NCBI GenBank assembly: GCA_015232405.1
Contig: JADFZS010000050.1
Location: 1 to 37,786 of the forward strand
DNA length: 37,786 bases
Direction of reading: 5' to 3'
From: Magnetococcales bacterium
GTDB taxonomy: Bacteria > Pseudomonadota > Magnetococcia > Magnetococcales > JADFYX01
The notes under the pieces were generated by a model. That model worked only from the letters and a program-made list of their open reading frames with translations, did no database searches and was not told the DNA's origin. Below are positions 33,065-37,786 of the stretch, piece by piece. Each line of letters begins with the position of its first letter. Within the stretch, counting starts at the first letter, position 1. The translations under genes were made by a program, and so were the position numbers.

Positions 33065-35800
33065 TTATGCCTGTTTCTCCAGTCGTAATAATGAATTGTT
33101 GCTGGCTTCCACGTTTTTAAGATAAATTATTAATTCTTCAATTGGTAGAGGTTTGCTAAAATAGAACCCCTGCATGTTATTGCAATCAAGGTTGCTAATA
33201 AACTCTCCCTGTTCAAGTGTTTCAACCCCTTCTGCAACAGTATTTAACCCCAAACTCTGAGCCATCGATATAATGGCACTGACAATGGCAGCATCGTCAC
33301 TATCATCAGGGAGATCTTTAACAAATGAGCGATCAATTTTAAGAGTGTTAATAGGAAATCGTTTCAGATAGTTGAGAGATGAATAACCAGTACCAAAATC
33401 ATCAACAGCTATGGATATACCCATTTGGCGAATCTCGGAGAGAAGAACAATCGCCTCTCTAACATCTTCAGCCAACATGCTTTCAGTTATTTCAAGTTCC
33501 AACTGTGATGGTGGTAGTTTGGTTTTTTCAAGAACATTAGCAAGGTTTGCAATAAGGTCACTCTGTTTTAATTGACGGATAGATAGGTTGACAGCAACAG
33601 TCAAAGGAGAGATACCCTCTTTGACCAGATCCATCATATGTTCACACGCTCTCTCCAAAACAAACTGCCCGATCTCCTTGATCATCCCAGACTCTTCAGC
33701 AACAGGAATAAATTCAGCAGGAGAGACCAAACCAATGCCGGGACGTTCCCATCGTATCAGTGCTTCCAGACCAACCACTGTACCGGAAATAAAATCAATT
33801 TTTGGCTGATAATGGAGAGTGAAAAGCTTATCAGACAAAGCTTTGCGCAGTCCGTTTTCAATTTCTAAACGAGTTAAAGCCTGTTCATTTAGATTTTCAG
33901 TAAAAAATGCGTAGGAGTTTCTTCCCATGGCTTTGGCGTGATACATGGAAGCATCAGCATTTCTGATTAATACGTCTGAACTATCACCATCGGTAGGATA
34001 AATGGCAATTCCTATACTGCAACCAACCATCACCTGATGTTCATTCAGGTTTACTGGCTGTTTTAGTGCTCTTAATATGTTGTCGGCGACTGGAGATATT
34101 GCTTTTTCATCCTCTAGACCAGTTAAAATGACGGTAAACTCATCACCACCCAAACGAGATACTGTATCAGACTCCCTAACACAGGATTTTATCCGATCAG
34201 CCATTACCACCAACAGTTGATCACCAGCAGAGTGTCCAAGGGTGTCATTGACATTTTTAAAGTTGTCCAGATCAAGAAATAGCAGAGCAACTTTTGTGTT
34301 ATGTCTCTGGGCTGCGGTAAACTCATGTTCCAATCTGGTTTTAAATAGTGAGCGGTTTGGTAGGGCTGTTAAAGGGTCAAAAAAAGCAAGTTTTTCAAGT
34401 TTTTCCTCTGCACTTTTTACTATGCTGATATCAGAAAAAACACCAATGCAGTTAATTAGCTCTCCTGAGTCATTTTTTACCGTGTTGATTGACAGCCATT
34501 TTGGATATATCTCACCATTTTTTCGCCGATCCCAGATCTCTCCTTGCCAAAAACCATCTTTCCATATTTTGCGCCACATGATGGAGTAGAACTCTCGATC
34601 ATGGCGATCCGATTTCATGAAACCTGGATCTCTTCCTATTGCTTCAATCAGGCTATAACCAGTTATTCTGGAAAAAGCGGGGTTTACTTCAACTATTTTA
34701 TTTGTTGAATCTGTAATAACAATCGCTTCTGCTGTGCACTCAAAAACCTGCGCAGTTAAATTTAATCTCTCATTGACCACCCTTAACTCTTTGGTTCGCT
34801 CCTTGACTCTCTCCTCTAAAAGTTCATGGGCCTCTTGTAATGCCTCTTGGTTCTGTTTTCTTTCGGTGATATCACTAAAAGTCAGAACCAACCCAGATAT
34901 ACCACTCTCATCAAAGGTTGGGGATATGTTATACTCAACTTGAAATCTGCTATCATCACGACGACAAAAACTACAATCAGATGCAGAACGTACCTCACCA
35001 TCTTGTAGTGTGAGCTGAATGGCAAACTCATCCTTGTTAATAGGTACTCCATCTTGATTCTGGGGTTGCAACAGTTTTTCAGTATGGTTTCCCAAAAGAG
35101 CATTACCTGACCATTTCAACATTTTTTCCGCAGCTGGATTACTAAAAACAACAACCCCTTTTTTATCAATCCCAATAATTCCATCACCAGTGGCATTTAA
35201 TATCCGACGATTCTGCTCTGCTAGAGTGGCGATCTGTTTTTCGTTGCGCTTACGTTCGGATATATCAAAAATTACAGTTAAGCTAACCTGTTTTCCACTG
35301 CTGGTATCAGTTATCTGGTGGCTCTGGAATATGGTGGGAACAGACGGTCCATTTTTGGGAATTATCTGAATCTCATCTATCGCCTGATCCCCATCAAAAA
35401 CTCTATGAAGATGTTCCTGAAATCTTCTTATCTCTGAACCATCTATATACGGTAGAATGCGTCGGTTGATTAACTGTTCTTTGCTGATATTGAATAACTC
35501 TACAGCTGCTTGATTTGTCTCCAATATACGCTGTTTATTGTCAAAAACCATATAGCCAACAGGGGAGTCTTCAAACAGAACAGAATATTTATTATAAAGT
35601 GTTTCTAATTTTTCCCGAGAAAGAACAAGCTCCTCATTTTGAGTGCTTAACTCCTCTTGATGAACCGATAGATCATACAGGGTTCTTTCAAGCTCTTGTT
35701 CTAAATCAACCAAGCGAAGTTTATCTGATTTGTGCTCTTTAAATTTCAGGCGGAGATTTGAAATCCCCCCTTGCACCTCTTTACTGCTTTTCGTAGTCAT
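33065..35800 (-). CDS. PAS-PAS-PAS-GGDEF-EAL c-di-GMP enzyme
   Basis: A 911-residue soluble protein that can in principle both make and break c-di-GMP. A coiled coil with VHQEELSTQNEEL precedes three PAS domains (about 75-185, 195-315 and 345-460). The GGDEF domain (about 470-630) has FDPLTALPNRSLF, LDNFKNVNDTLGHSAGD, an I-site RESD at 542-545 and GGDEF at 551-555. The EAL domain (about 645-895) has EALIRWERP (from about 679), ELEITESML, DDFGTGYSSL and LKIDRSFV. Both active sites look intact, so the net direction cannot be predicted. The first two PAS domains and coiled coil closely resemble those of the hybrid kinase at 23610. The gene is 55 bp after the hybrid kinase at the right edge and 2 bp before the next kinase. 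Confidence 0.96.
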   Translation of the reverse strand: MTTKSSKEVQGGISNLRLKFKEHKSDKLRLVDLEQELERTLYDLSVHQEELSTQNEELVLSREKLETLYNKYSVLFEDSPVGYMVFDNKQRILETNQAAVELFNISKEQLINRRILPYIDGSEIRRFQEHLHRVFDGDQAIDEIQIIPKNGPSVPTIFQSHQITDTSSGKQVSLTVIFDISERKRNEKQIATLAEQNRRILNATGDGIIGIDKKGVVVFSNPAAEKMLKWSGNALLGNHTEKLLQPQNQDGVPINKDEFAIQLTLQDGEVRSASDCSFCRRDDSRFQVEYNISPTFDESGISGLVLTFSDITERKQNQEALQEAHELLEERVKERTKELRVVNERLNLTAQVFECTAEAIVITDSTNKIVEVNPAFSRITGYSLIEAIGRDPGFMKSDRHDREFYSIMWRKIWKDGFWQGEIWDRRKNGEIYPKWLSINTVKNDSGELINCIGVFSDISIVKSAEEKLEKLAFFDPLTALPNRSLFKTRLEHEFTAAQRHNTKVALLFLDLDNFKNVNDTLGHSAGDQLLVVMADRIKSCVRESDTVSRLGGDEFTVILTGLEDEKAISPVADNILRALKQPVNLNEHQVMVGCSIGIAIYPTDGDSSDVLIRNADASMYHAKAMGRNSYAFFTENLNEQALTRLEIENGLRKALSDKLFTLHYQPKIDFISGTVVGLEALIRWERPGIGLVSPAEFIPVAEESGMIKEIGQFVLERACEHMMDLVKEGISPLTVAVNLSIRQLKQSDLIANLANVLEKTKLPPSQLELEITESMLAEDVREAIVLLSEIRQMGISIAVDDFGTGYSSLNYLKRFPINTLKIDRSFVKDLPDDSDDAAIVSAIISMAQSLGLNTVAEGVETLEQGEFISNLDCNNMQGFYFSKPLPIEELIIYLKNVEASNNSLLRLEKQA

Positions 35801-35855
35801 AATAAAAATCTCAAAAAAATAACTTGTTCTCTTTCAATCATTTATCAATTTACAA

Positions 35856-37786
35856 TTAGAGTGAGTTAGTCTCTGCCTTGAGAACTTTCTGCGCCTCTCT
35901 ACACGCCTCTTCAAACTGAGGAATAAGCTTTGCAGCTCTTTTTGTTTTTCCTGTTCTGGCAAAATTATCAATATTTTCAACAAGGTCGGCTAAGCCATCC
36001 AGACCAAATTGTCTGCTATTGCTTTTTAATGGGTGGGTCTGCAGATGTATGGCCTTGCCGTCTAACTGTTCGGCAGCATGTAAAATTGCATTTATCCGCT
36101 TGGGTAAAGCATCCAAAAACAGCTTGATGAACATAGGAAAGTCATCTCCCATATCCTCTTTTAGCTGTACCAGAATGGTTCGGTTGACAGTTATCGGTTC
36201 TGATAATTTGGATGTTGCAATTTTTGACTCAGAGTTTAAAAAGCTATCCAAAACCTGCTTTAGAGTGTTGCGAACAATGGGTTTGGTTAAATAGGCATTC
36301 ATGCCGGCCTTAAGACATGACTCCCTGCTTTTTTCAAGAGAATATGCTGTTACAGCTATAATTGGAGTTTGTTGGTCGGGATCTCTCGCACTTTTTTCCC
36401 ACTTTCTAAACTGTTTGGTTGCCGTTAAACCATCCATTTTTGGCATCTGGATATCCATCAAGACCAGGTCAAACTTACTCTTTTTTAATTTTTGCAGGGC
36501 AATATGCCCATTTACGGCTACCTCTGTTTTTAACTGCCACTGTTTTAAAATTCTCTCTATAAGAAGTAGATTTACAGGGTCATCTTCGACCACCAATATT
36601 TTGCTGTTGGCGGGGAAAAGGTGCTCTTTTTCTGATGTTGACTGTTTAGGTTGGGGTGCAGTTTGGGTTTTAAACTCCTTGGGAGGAATCAGAGGTAAAT
36701 TAAAACTAAAGCGACTACCTTTGCCAACTTCACTTGCAACCTCAATTGTCCCACCCATTCCATCAACAAAACGTTTGCAAATTGTCAGTCCTAAACCTGT
36801 ACCGCCGTGTTCTCTGGTATCGGTTGAGTCAACCTGGGTAAAAGGTTGAAAAATGGTTTGCATATCCTTTTCATGAATACCCATACCCTGATCAGATACA
36901 GATATCTGCACTTGATCAATCTCTCTGTTCTGTTTGGTTCCTTTTACCAACAGTTGAATTTTACCTGTTGCGGAAAATTTAATGGCATTGCTAACAAGGT
37001 GGAGCAGTATCTGCCTGAATTTACGCTCATCGGTGAGAATCTCGGCTGGCAACTCATCACCAATTTGCGAGACAAACTCCAAACCTTTGGCTTTGGCTGA
37101 GGGAGATAGAATAGCTATAACCTGTTCAACCAATCCAGACAGGTTTGTCGGTTTTGGTTGTAAAACCTGTTTGCCAGCATCTACACTTGACAGTTCCAGA
37201 ATATCGTCAATTAATGATAACAGGCCATTTCCTGAATTTAGTATGGTTTTGGCAAACTCTTTTTGTTCTACATCAAGGTTGGACGAAATGAGTAGATCTG
37301 TCATTCCCAATATAGCGTTCAAGGGGGTGCGCAGTTCATGGCTGGCTATGGAGAGAAACTCTGATTTTACCCGGTTTCCTGCTACTGCTTCATTTTTTGC
37401 TTTTATCAACTCCTCTTCAAATTTTTGCCTTTTTGAGATATCTCCGAACGTTACCACCAAGCCTGATATTATGCCTTCATCGAAAGTAGCAGCAATAACA
37501 TATTCAACCGGAATCCATCCACCTTTACGACACTTGAATAATTCACCAGTTATCTTTCTGGTTTCACCATCCTCAAAGGTTTTGCTAAACATAGATTGTG
37601 TCGCAACAATCTCTTCTCCTTTATCAGTTTTAGGTTGCAGTAGTTGGAACGGCTCCTGTCCTAAAAGTCCTTCAACACTCCATTTTAATATCTTTGCCGC
37701 AGCAGGATTGGCAAATCCAATAACCCCATCTTCACCTATTCCTATTATACCTTCACCAGCAGAATCGAGAATACGTTGATTTTGTT
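35856..37786 (-). CDS. Hybrid histidine kinase PAS-HisKA-HATPase-REC-HPt (cut by window edge)
   Basis: The gene enters from the right edge; about 643 codons are visible and no start is in the window. The frame stays open beyond an internal ATG at 37592, reading NQRILDSAGEGIIGIGEDG, the start of a PAS domain shared with the two other large PAS proteins. The visible order is PAS, HisKA with [10 protein letters not shown] (His codon near 37338-37340), ATPase (LHLVSNAIKF, DQGMGIH, GGTGLGLTIC), REC (VVEDDPVNLLL, phospho-Asp in LMDIQMPKMDG) and HPt (QTHPLKSNSRQFG). It is a complete phosphorelay chain. As the first visible gene of the right-hand operon, it may feed the c-di-GMP enzyme and kinase downstream. 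The missing N-terminus probably adds a second PAS and the coiled coil. Confidence 0.94.
   Translation of the reverse strand, partial: QNQRILDSAGEGIIGIGEDGVIGFANPAAAKILKWSVEGLLGQEPFQLLQPKTDKGEEIVATQSMFSKTFEDGETRKITGELFKCRKGGWIPVEYVIAATFDEGIISGLVVTFGDISKRQKFEEELIKAKNEAVAGNRVKSEFLSIASHELRTPLNAILGMTDLLISSNLDVEQKEFAKTILNSGNGLLSLIDDILELSSVDAGKQVLQPKPTNLSGLVEQVIAILSPSAKAKGLEFVSQIGDELPAEILTDERKFRQILLHLVSNAIKFSATGKIQLLVKGTKQNREIDQVQISVSDQGMGIHEKDMQTIFQPFTQVDSTDTREHGGTGLGLTICKRFVDGMGGTIEVASEVGKGSRFSFNLPLIPPKEFKTQTAPQPKQSTSEKEHLFPANSKILVVEDDPVNLLLIERILKQWQLKTEVAVNGHIALQKLKKSKFDLVLMDIQMPKMDGLTATKQFRKWEKSARDPDQQTPIIAVTAYSLEKSRESCLKAGMNAYLTKPIVRNTLKQVLDSFLNSESKIATSKLSEPITVNRTILVQLKEDMGDDFPMFIKLFLDALPKRINAILHAAEQLDGKAIHLQTHPLKSNSRQFGLDGLADLVENIDNFARTGKTKRAAKLIPQFEEACREAQKVLKAETNSL

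Overview
The window comes from a Gram-negative bacterium, probably a proteobacterium of moderate to low GC. The signs are an HtpX-type inner-membrane protease, periplasmic binding proteins with signal peptides, a Kef-type K+/H+ antiporter, a CheB-CheR-PAS fusion and a very high density of PAS, histidine-kinase and c-di-GMP proteins. I cannot name the species. I saw no rRNA, tRNA, CRISPR array or cas genes.

Layout. (1) 0.25-2.6 kb: a CNNM/CorC-type transporter and htpX, both on the minus strand. (2) 2.9-9.2 kb: sensory genes. These are a membrane histidine kinase, two periplasmic solute-binding proteins, a kinase remnant that keeps only its ATPase domain, and a divergent intact kinase. (3) 9.2-14.3 kb: a fossil IS91-type transposase, then a tight plus-strand operon of four sugar genes (nucleotide-sugar epimerase-like protein, methyltransferase-glycosyltransferase fusion, DegT-type aminotransferase, methyltransferase). 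It probably makes or decorates a surface glycan. (4) 14.5-16.3 kb: a GAF-PAS-PAS-GGDEF diguanylate cyclase. (5) 16.5-20.4 kb: the most unusual stretch. It holds an unknown 142-residue protein behind a promoter with a perfect 22-bp palindrome, a divergent diadenylate-cyclase-like (DisA_N-type) protein without its RHR motif, a HicA-HicB toxin-antitoxin pair, and a CARF protein with a RelE-like C-terminus that has no CRISPR locus nearby. (6) 20.4-23.5 kb: a VOC(glyoxalase)-CBS fusion upstream of, and probably co-transcribed with, the CARF gene, divergent from a KefB/C-type antiporter. (7) 23.6-37.8 kb: large signalling proteins. These are a hybrid kinase with REC and HPt, a divergent CheB-CheR-PAS protein, and a minus-strand operon that enters from the right edge: hybrid kinase (cut), PAS-GGDEF-EAL, PAS kinase, single REC. 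A 164-bp near-perfect hairpin element sits between the last two genes.

How it fits together. Most genes sense something (periplasmic ligand, PAS signal, nucleotide) and pass it on by phosphotransfer or c-di-GMP. No DNA-binding response regulator is present, so outputs must lie elsewhere or be post-translational. The 16.5-20.4 kb stretch looks like an accessory island of adenine-nucleotide-type sensors and RNA-targeting toxins. It is the best candidate for an undescribed system; the domain calls rest on motif recognition, and the joint function is inference.
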